Source: Eriocheir sinensis (taxonomy: Eukaryota > Arthropoda > Malacostraca > Decapoda > Varunidae). From it: a DNA stretch of 64,000 nt. The stretch is from contig NC_066509.1 in NCBI RefSeq assembly GCF_024679095.1, positions 20,636,811 to 20,700,810 on the forward strand. Reading direction: 5' to 3'. The notes under the pieces are model-generated. The model did not search any database and had not been told where the DNA came from. It worked only from the letters and a program-made list of their open reading frames with translations. Below, piece by piece: positions 13,003-26,995 of the stretch. The position numbers and the translations under genes are program-made. Every line of letters starts with the position of its first letter. The first letter of the stretch is position 1.

Positions 13003-16000
13003 TAAACGTGTATGTTGCATATTTTTTCAATACAAATTTATCTTATTATATACGCATTTTGTATATTAATTTTAATACAAATTTAATTATTCGATGTGTA
13101 TTTTTGTATCTGTATTTTTATAAACATATGCTTTATTTTTTGGGTATTTTGCATCTTTATTTTCATACAAATTTACATTATTTTATTGATATTCTGCTCA
13201 TTCATTTTGATACGAATTGACATTATTCTATGTGTATTTTGTATATATTTTTCATTCAAACTCAAATTATTTCTATATATTTTTGTATATATTTTAATAC
13301 AAATTTTAGTTATGTTATGTGTATTTTGTAAATTTATTTTCATTCAAATATATATTATTTCATTGGTGTTTTGTTGATTTATATTGATACGAATTTACAT
13401 TATTTGATATGTACTTTGTATATATATTTTTATACGCTTTTACATTATTTAATATTTATTTTGAATATATATTTTTATACAAATTCATGGTATTTTATGT
13501 GTACTTGTATAAATATTTTCATATAAATTTACATTATTTTATGTGTATTTTGAACATATATTTTATTACAAATCTACCTTATTTTATGTTTATTTTGTAT
13601 ATGTATTTTGTATATTTATATTTATCCAAATACACATTCTTTTATTGAGATTTTGTTTATTTATTTTAAATCGAATTTACATTATTTTATGTGTATTTTG
13701 TATACATTTTTTATACGTATTTACTTAATTTTATGTGTATTTTGTATATATACTTTTATAGAAATCTACGTTTTTTTATTTGTATTCGTATATATATTTT
13801 GAAACAAATTTACATTGTTTTATATGTTTTTTTGCATATCTCTTTCAATACAAATTTACCTTATTGTATGTGCATTTTGTATATTTATTTCAATACAAAT
13901 TTAAATATTTTATGTGTATTTTGTTATATATATTTTTATAAGAAATGCGCTATTTTATGGGAATTTTGCATCTTTATTTTCATACAAATTTACATTATCT
14001 TATTAATATTCGGTGTATTTATTTTGATACGATTTTACATTATTCTATTTGTTTTTTGTATATACTTTTTTATACATATTTACATTATTTAATGTGTATC
14101 TTGCATATATATTTTATAAGAATTTATTATCTATTATCTATTTTCATACATATACACATTCTTTTCATGATATTTTGTTTATTTATTTTGACACGAATCT
14201 ACATTATTTGATATGTATTTTGTATATATATTTTTATACGTATTTACATAATTTCATATGTATTTTGTATATATATTTCGATATAAATCTACTTTATTTT
14301 ATGTGTATTCGTATATATATTTTGAAACAAATTTACATTGTTTTATATGTATTTTTGAATATCTCTTTTAATACAAATTTACCTTACTGTATATGCATTT
14401 TGTATATTTATTTCAATACAAATTTAAATATTTTATGTGTATTTTGGTATATATATTTTTATAAAAAATGCGATAATTTTTGGGAATTTTGCATCTTTAT
14501 TTTCATACAAATTTACATTATTTTATTGATATTCTGTGTATTTATTTTGATACGATTTTATATTATTCTATTTGTTTTTTGTATATATTTTCTTATACAC
14601 ATTTACATTATTTAATGTGTATCTTGCATATATATTTTATACAAATTTACGTTATTTTAAGTGTATTTGTTTATATATTTTCATTCAAATTTTATTTTAA
14701 TAAGAAATTACATTATTTTATGTGTATTTTGTATACATTTTTTTATACGTATTTACTTAGTTTTATGTGTATTTTGTATATATATTTTTATAGAAATCTA
14801 CGTTTTTTTTATTTGTATTCGTATATATATTTTGAAACAAATTTACATTGTTTTATATGTATTTTTGCATATCTCTTTCAATACAAATTTACCTTATTGT
14901 ATGTGCATTTTGTATATTTATTTCAATGCAAATTTAAATATTTTGTGTATTTTGGTATATATGTTTTTATAAGAAATGCGCTATTTTATGGGAATTTTGC
15001 ATCTTTATTTTCATACAAATTTACATTATTTTATTAATATTCGGTGTATTTATTTTGATACGATGTTACATTATTCTATTTGTTTTTTGTATATTCTTTT
15101 TTTTTATACATATTTACATTATTTAATGTGTATCTTGCATATATATTTTATACAAATTTATTATCTATTATCTATTTTCATATAAATACACATTCTTTTC
15201 ATGATATTTTGTTTATTTATTTTGACACGAATTTACATTATTTAATTTGTATTTTGTATATATTTTTATACGTATTTACATAATTTCATATGTATTTTGT
15301 ATATATATTTCTATAGAAATCTACTTTATTTTATGTGTATTCGTATATATATTTTGAAACAAATTTACATTGTTTTATATGTATTTTTGAATATCTCTTT
15401 CAATACCAATTTACCTTACTGTATACGCATTTTGTATATTTATTTCAATACAAATTTAAAGATTTTATGTGTATTTTGGTAAATATATTTTTATAAAAAA
15501 TGCGATAATTTTTGGGAATTTTGCATCTTTATTTTCATACAAATTTACATTATTTTATTGATATTCTGTGTATCTATTTTGATACGATTTTACATTATTC
15601 TATTTGTTTTTTGTATATATATTTTTTATACACATTTACATTATTTAATGTGTATCTTGCATATATATTTTATACAAATTTACGTTATTTTAAGTGTATT
15701 TGTTTATATATTTTCATTCAAATTTACATTATTTGATGTGTATCATGTATATGTATTTCAATACAAATTTATCTAATTTTATGTGTATTTTGTATATTTC
15801 TTTTCAAACAAATTTAAATTATTTTTTGTGTATTTTTGTATATACTTTAGGTTATTTTATGTACGCATTTACATTATTTAGTGTGTGTTTTGTGTATATA
15901 TTTTTTTGCAAATTTACTTTATTTTATATGTATTTTTGTACTTATATTTTTATAGAAATTTGCGTTATTTGTATATGTTTTCTCATACAAATTTACATTA

Positions 16001-16451
16001 TTTTATTGCTATTTTGTTTATTTATTTTGATACGAATTACATGATTATATGTGTATTTTGTACATATTTTTCATACGTATTTACATTACTTAATGTGTAT
16101 TTTGTTTATATATTTTTAAACAAATCTACGTTATTATATGTATTTGTATAAATATTTTGATACAGATTTACATTATTTTATGTATTTTGTATGTACATTT
16201 CAATTCAAATTTAGCTTATTTTAGCTGTATTTTGTATATATATTTTCATACAAATTTAATTACTTCTGTGTATTTTTGTATATAGTTTTATACAAATTTA
16301 CGATATTTTATGTGTATTTTGTATATTTATATTTATACAAATACACATTCTTTTACTGGTATTTTGTTTATTTATTTTGATACGATTTTTATGTATATTT
16401 TGTATTCATTTTTTTTATACGTATTTACCTCATTTTATGTGTATTTTGACT
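13003..16451 (+). repeat. Forward block 8
   Basis: Contains most of copy 1 of the 4.886 kb tandem unit (from about 13,272). A deletion joint near 14,690-14,705 (TTTTATTTTAATAAGAAATT) fuses monomer type 12 to type 2 and recurs at about 19,577 and 60,340. It ends at GTATTTTGACTATTAATAAA. Confidence 0.87.
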
Positions 16452-17116
16452 ATTAATAAAATAATATAAATTTGTATGAAAATAAAGAGGCAAAATACCC
16501 ATAAAATAACGCATTTTTTATTTATAAAAACATATATACCAAAATACACATAAAAAATTAAATTTGAATTAAAATAAATATATAAAAAACACATACAATA
16601 AGGTAAATTTGTATTGAAATAGATATGCAAAATACATATAAAACAATGTAAATTTGTTTCAAAATATAAATACGAATACACATAAAATAACGTAGATTTC
16701 TATAAAAATATATATAGAAAATACACATAAAATGAAGTAAATACGTATAAAAAAATGTATACAAAATACACATAAAATAATGTAAATTCGTATCAAAATA
16801 AATATACAAAATACCAATAAAAGAATGTGTATTTGTATAAATATAAATATACAAAATACACATAAAATAACGTAAATATATATAAAACTATATACAAAAA
16901 TACACAGAAGAATTTTGATTTGTATGAAAATAGATATACAAAATAAGGTAAATTCGTTTCAAATTCAATAAACAAAATTCAGATAAAAGAACGTATATTT
17001 GTTGAAAAAATAAATATACAAAATACACATAAAATAACGAAAATTTGTATGAAAATATATAAAAAAATAAACAAAAATAATTTCAATATGTATGAAAATA
17101 GATATACAAAATACAC
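16452..17116 (-). repeat. Reverse block 9
   Basis: Paralogues at 21,332-21,988, 22,672-22,982 (right part only) and 62,097-62,761. It includes the unusual words AACGTATATTTGTTG and TTCGTTTCAAATTCAAT. It ends in a perfect 21 bp-arm palindrome at 17,094-17,139. Confidence 0.87.
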
Positions 17117-17139
17117 ATGTATTTTGTATATCTATTTTC
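17094..17139. repeat. Perfect 21 bp-arm palindrome at a strand switch
   Basis: The left arm GAAAATAGATATACAAAATA plus C (17,094-17,114) is exactly complementary to 17,119-17,139 across the ACAT loop. Imperfect symmetry continues outward, because monomers of similar type lie on both sides. Confidence 0.95.
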
Positions 17140-17236
17140 ACACAAATTTAATTACTTCTGTGTATTTTTTCATATAGTTTTATATAAATTTACGTTATTT
17201 TATTTGTATTTTGTATATTTATATTTATACAATACA

Positions 17237-17947
17237 CATTCTTTTATTAGTATTTTGTTTATTTATTTTGATATGAGTTTACATTATTTTATGTGTATTT
17301 TGTATACCTTTTTTTATACGTATTTACTTCATTTTATGTGTATTTTGTATATTTATTTTCATAGAAATCTACGTTATTTTATGTGTATTCGTATATATAT
17401 TTTTTAAAAATTTACATGGTTTTATATGTATTTTGCATATCTATTTCAATACAAATTTACCTTATTGTATGTGCATTTAGTATATTTATTTTAATACAAA
17501 TTCAAATATTTTATGTGTGTCTTGGTATAAAAAAAATATAAAAAATGCGTTATTTTATGGGTATTTTGCATCTTAATTTTCATATAAATTTACATTATTT
17601 TATTAATATTCTGTGTATTTATTTTGATACGATTTTTATTATTCTATTTGTGCTTTGTATATATTTTTTTTATACATATTTACATTATTTAATGTGTATT
17701 TTTTATATATATTTTATACAAATTTACGTTATTTTAAGTGTATTTGTTTATATATTTTCATTCAAATTTACATTATTTTATGTGTATTTTGTAAATGTAT
17801 TTCAATTCAAATTTACCTAATTTTATGTGTATTTTGTATATTTATTTTCATACAATTTAAAATTATTTTTGTGTATTTTTGTATATAGTTTTATACAAAT
17901 TTAGGTGATTTTATGTGTATATTGTATATCTATTTTCATAAAATACG
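17237..17947 (+). repeat. 16-monomer unit
   Basis: Unit of 711 bp in reference order. Monomer 1 reads TTTTGATATGAG instead of TTTTGATACGAG, which separates this copy from the ones at 22108, 23100 and 62882. Confidence 0.82.
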
Positions 17948-18006
17948 CATTCTTTTATTGATATTTTGTTTATTTATTTTGACGCGAATTTACATTATTT
18001 AACGTG

Positions 18007-18008
<2 letters not shown>

Positions 18009-18070
<62 letters not shown>

Positions 18071-18096
18071 ATATATATATATATATATATATATAT

Positions 18097-18166
<70 letters not shown>
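18009..18166. repeat. (TA)n microsatellite at a duplication joint
   Basis: About 158 bp of TA broken by a C at about 18,069 and a G at about 18,098. It lies exactly between copies 1 and 2 of the 4.886 kb unit. The left flank TTTAACGTGTAT is shared with the tract at 23,874; the right flank TTTTTGTATATATTTTAATA is the copy-2 start. Confidence 0.96.
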
Positions 18167-18169
<3 letters not shown>

Positions 18170-21100
18170 TGTATATATTTTAATACAAATTTTAGTTATG
18201 TTATGTGTATTTTGTAAATTTATTTTCATTCAAATATATATTATTTTATTGGTGTTTTGTTGATTTATATTGATACGAATTTACATTATTTGATATGTAC
18301 TTTGTATATATATTTTTATACGCTTTTACATTATTTAATATTTATTTTGAATATATATTTTTATACAAATTCATGGTATTTTATGTGTACTTGTATAAAT
18401 ATTTTCATATAAATTTACATTATTTTATGTGTATTTTGAACATATATTTTATTACAAATCTACCTTATTTTATGTTTATTTTGTATATGTATTTTGTATA
18501 TTTATATTTATCCAAATACACATTCTTTTATTGGGATTTTGTTTATTTATTTTAAATCGAATTTACATTATTTTATGTGTATTTTGTATACATTTTTTAT
18601 ACGTATTTACTTAATTTTATGTGTATTTTGTATATATATTTTTATAGAAATCTACGTTTTTTTATTTGTATTCGTATATATATTTTGAAACAAATTTACA
18701 TTGTTTTATATGTTTTTTTGCATATCTCTTTCAATACAAATTTACCTTATTGTATGTGCATTTTGTATATTTATTTCAATACAAATTTAAATATTTTATG
18801 TGTATTTTGTTATATATATTTTTATAAGAAATGCGCTATTTTATGGGAATTTTGCATCTTTATTTTCATACAAATTTACATTATCTTATTAATATTCGGT
18901 GTATTTATTTTGATACGATTTTACATTATTCTATTTGTTTTTTGTATATACTTTTTTATACATATTTACATTATTTAATGTGTATCTTGCATATATATTT
19001 TATAAGAATTTATTATCTATTATCTATTTTCATACATATACACATTCTTTTCATGATATTTTGTTTATTTATTTTGACACGAATCTACATTATTTGATAT
19101 GTATTTTGTATATATATTTTTATACGTATTTACATAATTTCATATGTATTTTGTATATATATTTCGATATAAATCTACTTTATTTTATGTGTATTCGTAT
19201 ATATATATTTTGAAACAAATTTACATTGTTTTATATGTATTTTTGAATATCTCTTTTAATACAAATTTACCTTTCTGTATATGCATTTTGTATATTTATT
19301 GCAATACAAATTTAAATATTTTATGTGTATTTTGGTATATATATTTTTATAAAAAATGCGATAATTTTTGGGAATTTTGCATCTTTATTTTCATACAAAT
19401 TTACATTATTTTATTGATATTCTGTGTATTTATTTTGATACGATTTTACATTATTCTATTTGTTTTTTGTATATATTTTCTTATACACATTTACATTATT
19501 TAATGTGTATCTTGCATATATATTTTATACAAATTTACGTTATTTTAAGTGTATTTGTTTATATATTTTCATTCAAATTTTATTTTAATAAGAAATTACA
19601 TTATTTTATGTGTATTTTGTATACATTTTTTATACGTATTTACTTAGTTTTATGTGTATTTTGTATATATATTTTTATAGAAATCTACGTTTTTTTATTT
19701 GTATTCGTATATATATTTTGAAACAAATTTACATTGTTTTATATGTATTTTTGCATATCTCTTTCAATACAAATTTACCTTATTGTATGTGCATTTTGTA
19801 TATTTATTTCAATGCAAATTTAAATATTTTGTGTATTTTGGTATATATGTTTTTATAAGAAATGCGCTATTTTATGGGAATTTTGCATCTTTATTTTCAT
19901 ACAAATTTACATTATTTTATTAATATTCGGTGTATTTATTTTGATACGATGTTACATTATTCTATTTGTTTTTTGTATATACTTTTTTATACATATTTAC
20001 ATTATTTAATGTGTATCTTGCATATATATTTTATACAAATTTATTATCTATTATCTATTTTCATATAAATACACATTCTTTTCATGATATTTTGTTTATT
20101 TATTTTGACACGAATTTACATTATTTAATTTGTATTTTGTATATATTTTTATACGTATTTACATAATTTCATATGTATTTTGTATATATATTTCTATAGA
20201 AATCTACTTTATTTTATGTGTATTCGTATATATATTTTGAAACAAATTTACATTGTTTTATATGTATTTTTGAATATCTCTTTCAATACCAATTTACCTT
20301 ACTGAATACGCATTTTGTATATTTATTTCCATACAAATTTAAAGATTTTATGTGTATTTTGGTAAATATATTTTTATAAAAAATGCGATAATTTTTGGGA
20401 ATTTTGCATCTTTATTTTCATACAAATTTACATTATTTTATTGATATTCTGTGTATCTATTTTGATACGATTTTACATTATTCTATTTGTTTTTTGTATA
20501 TATATTTTTTATACACATTTACATTATTTAATGTGTATCTTGCATATATATTTTATACAAATTTACGTTATTTTAAGTGTATTTGTTTATATATTTTCAT
20601 TCAAATTTACATTATTTGATGTGTATCATGTATATGTATTTCAATAAAAATTTATCTAATTTTATGTGTATTTTGTATATTTCTTTTTAAACAAATTTAA
20701 ATTATTTTTTGTGTATTTTTGTATATACTTTAGGTTATTTTATGTACGCATTTACATTATTTAGTGTGTGTTTTGTGTATATATTTTTTTGCAAATTTAC
20801 TATATTTTATATGTATTTTTGTACTTATATTTTTATAGAAATTTGCGTTATTTGTATATGTTTTCTCATACAAATTTACATTATTTTATTGCTATTTTGT
20901 TTATTTATTTTGATACGAATTACATGATTATATGTGTATTTTGTACATATTTTTCATACGTATTTACATTACTTAATGTGTATTTTGTTTATATATTTTT
21001 AAACAAATCTACGTTATTATATGTATTTGTATAAATATTTTGATACAGATTTACATTATTTTATGTATTTTGTATGTACATTTCAATTCAAATTTAGCTT

Positions 21101-21331
21101 ATTTTAGCTGTATTTTGTATATATATTTTCATACAAATTTAATTACTTCTGTGTATTTTTGTATATAGTTTTATACAAATTTACGATATTTTATGTGTAT
21201 TTTGTATATTTATATTTATACAAATACACATTCTTTTACTGGTATTTTGTTTATTTATTTTGATACGATTTTTATGTATATTTTGTATTCATTTTTTTAT
21301 ACGTATTTACTTAATTTTATGTGTATTTTGA

Positions 21332-21988
21332 ATATTAATAAAATAATGTAAATTTGTATAAAAATAAAGAGGCAAAATACCCATAAAATAAAGCATTTTT
21401 TTATTTATAAAAATATATATACCAAAATACACATACAAAAATTAAATTTGAATTAAAATAAATATATGAAAAACACATACAATAAGGTAAATTTGTATTG
21501 AAATAGATATCCAAAATACATAAAACAATGTAAATTTGTTTCAAAATATATATACGAATATACATAAAATAACGTAGATTTCTATAAAAATATATATACA
21601 AAATACACATAAAATGAAGTAAATACGTATAAAAATGTATACAAAATACATAAAATAATGTAAATTGTATCAAAATAAATATACAAAATACCAATAAAAG
21701 AATGTGTATTTGTATAAATATAATATACAAAATACATAAAATAACGTAAATATATATACTATATACAAAAATACACAGAAGAATTTTGATTTGTATGAAA
21801 ATAAATATACAAAATAAGGTAAATTCGTTTCAAACTCAAGAAACAAAATTCAGATAAAAGAACGTATATTTGTTGAAAAAATAAATATACAAAATACACA
21901 TAAAATAACGAAAATTTGTATGAAAATATATAAAAAAATAAACAAAAATAATTTCAATATGTATGAAAATAGATATACACAAGACACA
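21332..21988 (-). repeat. Reverse block 11
   Basis: Copy-2 version of block 9. It carries several 2-10 bp deletions (for example CCAAAATACATAAAACAATG and ATATATATACTATATAC) that the copy-1 and copy-3 versions lack. The right-end palindrome has decayed to AAGACACAGG. Confidence 0.85.
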
Positions 21989-22671
21989 GGTATTTTGTAT
22001 ATCTATTTTCACACAAATTTAATTACTTCTGTGTATTTTTTCATATAGTTTTATATAAATTTACGTTATTTTATTTGTATTTTGTATATTTATATTTATA
22101 CAATACACATTCTTTTATTAGTATTTTGTTTATTTATTTTGATACGAGTTTACATTATTTTATGTGTATTTTGTATACCTTTTTTTATACGTATTTACTT
22201 CATTTTATGTGTATTTTGTATATTTATTTTCATAGAAATCTACGTTATTTTATGTGTATTCGTATATATATTTTTAAAAAATTTACATGGTTTTATATGT
22301 ATTTTGCATATCTATTTCAATACAAATTTACCTTATTGTATGTGCATTTTGTATATTTATTTTAATACAAATTCAAATATTTTATGTGTGTCTTGGTATA
22401 AAAAAAAATATAAAAAATGCGTTATTTTATGGGTATTTTGCATCTTAATTTTCATATAAATTTACATTATTTTATTAATATTCTGTGTATTTATTTTGAT
22501 ACGATTTTTATTATTCTATTTGTGCTTTGTATATATTTTTTTTATACATATTTACATTATTTATTGTGTATTTTTTATATATATTTTATACAAATTTACG
22601 TTATTTTAAGTGTATTTGTTTATATATTTTCATTCAAATTTACATTATTTTATGTGTATTTTGTAAATGTA
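21989..22671 (+). repeat. Forward block 12
   Basis: Start of a 16-mer (anchor at 22,108), truncated inside monomer 13 at TTTTGTAAATG. The next base pairs belong to a reverse monomer. Confidence 0.85.
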
Positions 22672-22982
22672 TATACAAAATACCAATAAAAGAATGTGTA
22701 TTTGTATAAATATAAATATACAAAATACACATAAAATAACGTAAATATATATAAAACTATATACAAAAATACACAGAAGAATTTTGATTTGTATGAAAAT
22801 AGATATACAAAATAAGGTAAATTCGTTTCAAACTCAAGAAACAAAATTCAGATAAAAGAACGTATATTTGTTGTAAAAATAAATATACAAAATACACATA
22901 AAATAACGAAAATTTGTATGAAAATATATAAAAATAAACAAAATATATTTCAATATGTATGATATAGATATACAAAATATAC
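22672..22982 (-). repeat. Reverse block 13
   Basis: Only 311 bp. It repeats the right part of block 9 and is more like that copy than like block 11, because it lacks block 11's deletions. Confidence 0.85.
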
Positions 22983-23005
22983 ATGTATTTTGTATATCTA
23001 TTTTC
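22960..23005. repeat. Palindrome at a strand switch (diverged left arm)
   Basis: Loop ACAT at 22,981-22,984. The left arm has drifted to GATATAGATATACAAAATAT. Confidence 0.9.
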
Positions 23006-23099
23006 ACACAAATTTAATTACTTCTGTATTTTTCATATAGTTTTATATAAATTTACTTTATTTTATTTGTATTTTGTATATTTATATTTATACAATACA

Positions 23100-23812
23100 C
23101 ATTCTTTTATTAGTATTTTGTTTATTTATTTTGATACGAGTTTACATTATTTTATGTGTATTTTGTATACCTTTTTTTATACGTATTTACTTCATTTTAT
23201 TTGTATTTTGTATATTTATTTTCATAGAAATCTACGTTATTTTATGTGTATTCGTATATATATTTTTAAAAAATTTACATGGTTTTATATGTATTTTGCA
23301 TATCTATTTCAATACAAATTTACCTTATTGTATGTGCATTTTGTATATTTATTTTAATACAAATTCAAATATTTTATGTGTGTCTTGGTATAAAAAAAAA
23401 TATAAAAAATGCGTTATTTTATGGGTATTTTGCATCTTAATTTTCATATAAATTTACATTATTTTATTAATATTCTGTGTATTTATTTTGATACGATTTT
23501 TATTATTCTATTTGTGCTTTGTATAAATTTTTTTTTATACATATTTACATTATTTATTGTGTATTTTTTATATATATTTTATACAAATTTACGTTATTTT
23601 AAGTGTATTTGTTCATATATTTTCATTCAAATTTACATTATTTTATGTGTATTTTGTAAATGTATTTCAATTCAAATTTACCTAATTTTATGTGTATTTT
23701 GTATATTTATTTTCATACAATTTAAAATTATTTTTGTGTATTTTTGTATATAGTTTTATACAAATTTAGGTGATTTTATGTGTATATTGTATATCTATTT
23801 TCATAAAATACG
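23100..23812 (+). repeat. 16-monomer unit
   Basis: Unit of 713 bp. Diagnostic variants TTTTATTTGTATTTTG (monomer 3) and TTTGTATAAATTTTTT (monomer 10) are shared with 62,762-63,540 but not with 17,237-17,947. Confidence 0.82.
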
Positions 23813-23868
23813 CATTCTTTTATTGATATTTTGTTTATTTATTTTGACGCGAATTTACATTATTTAAC

Positions 23869-24110
<242 letters not shown>

Positions 24111-24869
24111 TTTTATATATATATTTCTATAGAAATCTACGTTGATTTATGAGTATTCGTATATAGATTTTGAAATAAATTTACATTGTTTTATGTTTAT
24201 TTTGCTTATTTTTCAATACAAATTTACCTTATTGTATATGCATTGTCTATATTAATTTTAATACAAATTTAATTATGCTATGTGTATATTTGTATATGTA
24301 TTTTTATAAAAATATGCTTTATTTTATGGGTATTTTGCATTTTTATTTTCATACAAATTTACATTATTTTACTTATATTCTGTTTATTTTTTTAAAACAA
24401 TTTTACATTATTCTATGTGTATTTTGTATATCTATTTTATACGTATTTACTTAATTTTATGTGTATTTTGTATATATATTTTAAAGTAATCTACGTTATT
24501 TTATGTGTATTCGTATATATTTTGAAACAAATTTACATTGTTTTATATGTATTTTGCATATCTCTTTCAATACAAGTTTACATTATGTGCATTTTGTATA
24601 TTTATTTCAATACAAATTTAAATATTTTATGTGTATTTTGGTATATATATTTTATAAGAAATGCGCTATTTGATGCGAGTTTTGCATCTTTATTTTCATA
24701 CAAATTTACATTATTTTATTAATATTCGGTGTATTTATTTTGATACGATTTCACATTATTCTATTTGTTCTTTGTATATATTTTTTTATACATATTTACA
24801 TTATTTAATGTGTATCTTGCATATATATTTTATTCAAATTTATTATCTATTATTTATTTTCATACAAAA

Positions 24870-25038
<169 letters not shown>

Positions 25039-26460
25039 TTTATACGTATTTACATAATTTCATGTGTATTTTGTATTTATATTTCTATAGAAATCTACGT
25101 TAATTTATGTGTATTCGTATATATTTTGAAACAAATTTACTTTGTTTTATATGTACTTTTGAATATCTCTTTCAATACATATTTACCTTACTGTATATGC
25201 ATTTTGTATATTTATTTCAATACAAATTTAAATATTTTATGAGTATTTTGGTATATATATTTTATAAAAAATGCGCTATTTTATGGGAATTTTGCATCTT
25301 TCTTTTCATACAAATTTACATTATTTTATTGATATTCTCTGTATTTATATCGATAGGATTTTACATTATTCTCTTTCTTTTTATTATATATTTTTTTATT
25401 CACATTTACATTATTTAATGTGTATCTTGCATATATATTTTATACAAATTTACGTTATTTTAAGTGTATTTGTTTATATATTTTCATTCAAATTTACATT
25501 ATTCTGTGTATTTTGTATATTTTTTTCAATACAAATTTACCTAATTTTATGTGCATTTTGTATATTTCTTTTCATACAAATTTTAAATATTTTGTGTATT
25601 TTGTATATAGTTTTATACAAATTTAGGTATTTATGTACGCATTTACATTATTTAATGTGTGTTTTGTATATATTTTATGCAAATTTACTTTATTTTATGT
25701 GCATTTTGTACATATATTTTTTAGAAATTTGCGTTAATTTATGTATATTTGTATGTTTACTCATACAAATTTATACTATTTTATTGCTATTTTGTTTATT
25801 TATTTTGATACGAATGAAAATAGATATACAAAATATACATAAAATAAACTAAATTTGTATTGAAATATATATACAAAATACATAAAATAATGAAAATTTG
25901 TATCAAAATATTTTAACAGATCCGCATCAAATAACATAAATTTGTTTTAAAATATACAAAATACACATTAAATAATGTAAATATGTATAAAAAAATATAT
26001 ACAAAACACAAATAGAATAATGTAAAATCGTATCAAAATAAATACACAGAATATTAATAAAACAATGTAAATTTGTATGAAAATAAAGATGCAAAATACC
26101 CATTAAATAACGCATTTTTTTTAAATATATATACCAAAATACACATGAATAAATTAATTTGTATTAAAATAAATATACAAAATACACATACAATAAGGTA
26201 AATCTGTATTGAAATAGATATGCAAAATACATATAAAACAATGTAAATTTTTTTCAAAATATATATACGAATACACATAAAATAACGTAGATTTGTATAA
26301 AAATATATATACAAAATACACATAAAATGAAGTAAATACGTATAAGAAAATGTATAATGTAAATTCGTATCAAAATAAATAAACAAAATACCAATAAAAG
26401 AATGTGTATTTGTATAAATATAAATATACAAAATACACATAAAATAACGTAAATTTGTAT

Positions 26461-26995
26461 AAAACTATATACAAAAATACACAGAAGTAATTAAATTCGT
26501 ATGAAAATAGATATACAAAATAGAGATAAAATAAGCTAAATTTGAATTGAGATGTATATACAAAATACATAAAATAATGTAAATTTGTTTCAAAATATTT
26601 AAAAAAAATACATATAATAACGTAAATTTGTTTAAAAATATATAAACAAAATACAGATTAAGTAATGTAAATACGTATAAAAAATATGTACAAAATACAC
26701 ATATAATCATGTAATTCGTATCAAACTAAATAAACAAAATATCAATAAAATAATGTAAATTTGCATGAGAAAACATATACAAATACATAAAATAACGCTA
26801 ATTTCTATAAAAATATATGTCCAAAAATGAACGTAAAATAAAGTAACTTTGGATAAAAATATATATACAAAACACACATTAAATAATGTAAATGCGTACA
26901 TAAAATAACCTAAATTTGTATAAAACTATATACAAAAATACACAAAAATAATTGAAATTTGTATGAAAAGAAATATACAAAATACACATAAAATT
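26461..26995 (-). repeat. Direct repeat of 36,990-37,500
   Basis: Offset about 10,529. Shared rare words are CCAAAAATGAACGTAAAATA and TAAATGCGTACATAAAATAA. The same sequence occurs inverted at about 4,920-5,400 and 50,520-51,000. Confidence 0.85.

Larger units (their letters stand above)
13272..18166 (+). repeat. 4.886 kb tandem unit, copy 1
   Basis: Begins at TATATTTTTGTATATATTTT and ends in the TA tract. Offsets to copy 2 are 4886 over 13,409-14,100, 4888 near 14,480, 4883 near 15,512 and 4872 near 17,545. Confidence 0.9.
17117..21331 (+). repeat. Forward block 10
   Basis: The end of tandem copy 1 (with the 16-mer at 17,237), the TA tract at 18,009-18,166, then the forward part of tandem copy 2. 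At 4.2 kb it is the longest forward block. It ends at GTATTTTGAATATTAATAAA, the same joint as 16,451 with one base changed. Confidence 0.87.
18167..22671 (+). repeat. 4.886 kb tandem unit, copy 2 (truncated)
   Basis: Starts at the right edge of the TA tract and stops in monomer 13 of its 16-mer at 22,671, where a third partial copy begins. It carries private short deletions in 21,480-21,760. Confidence 0.9.
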
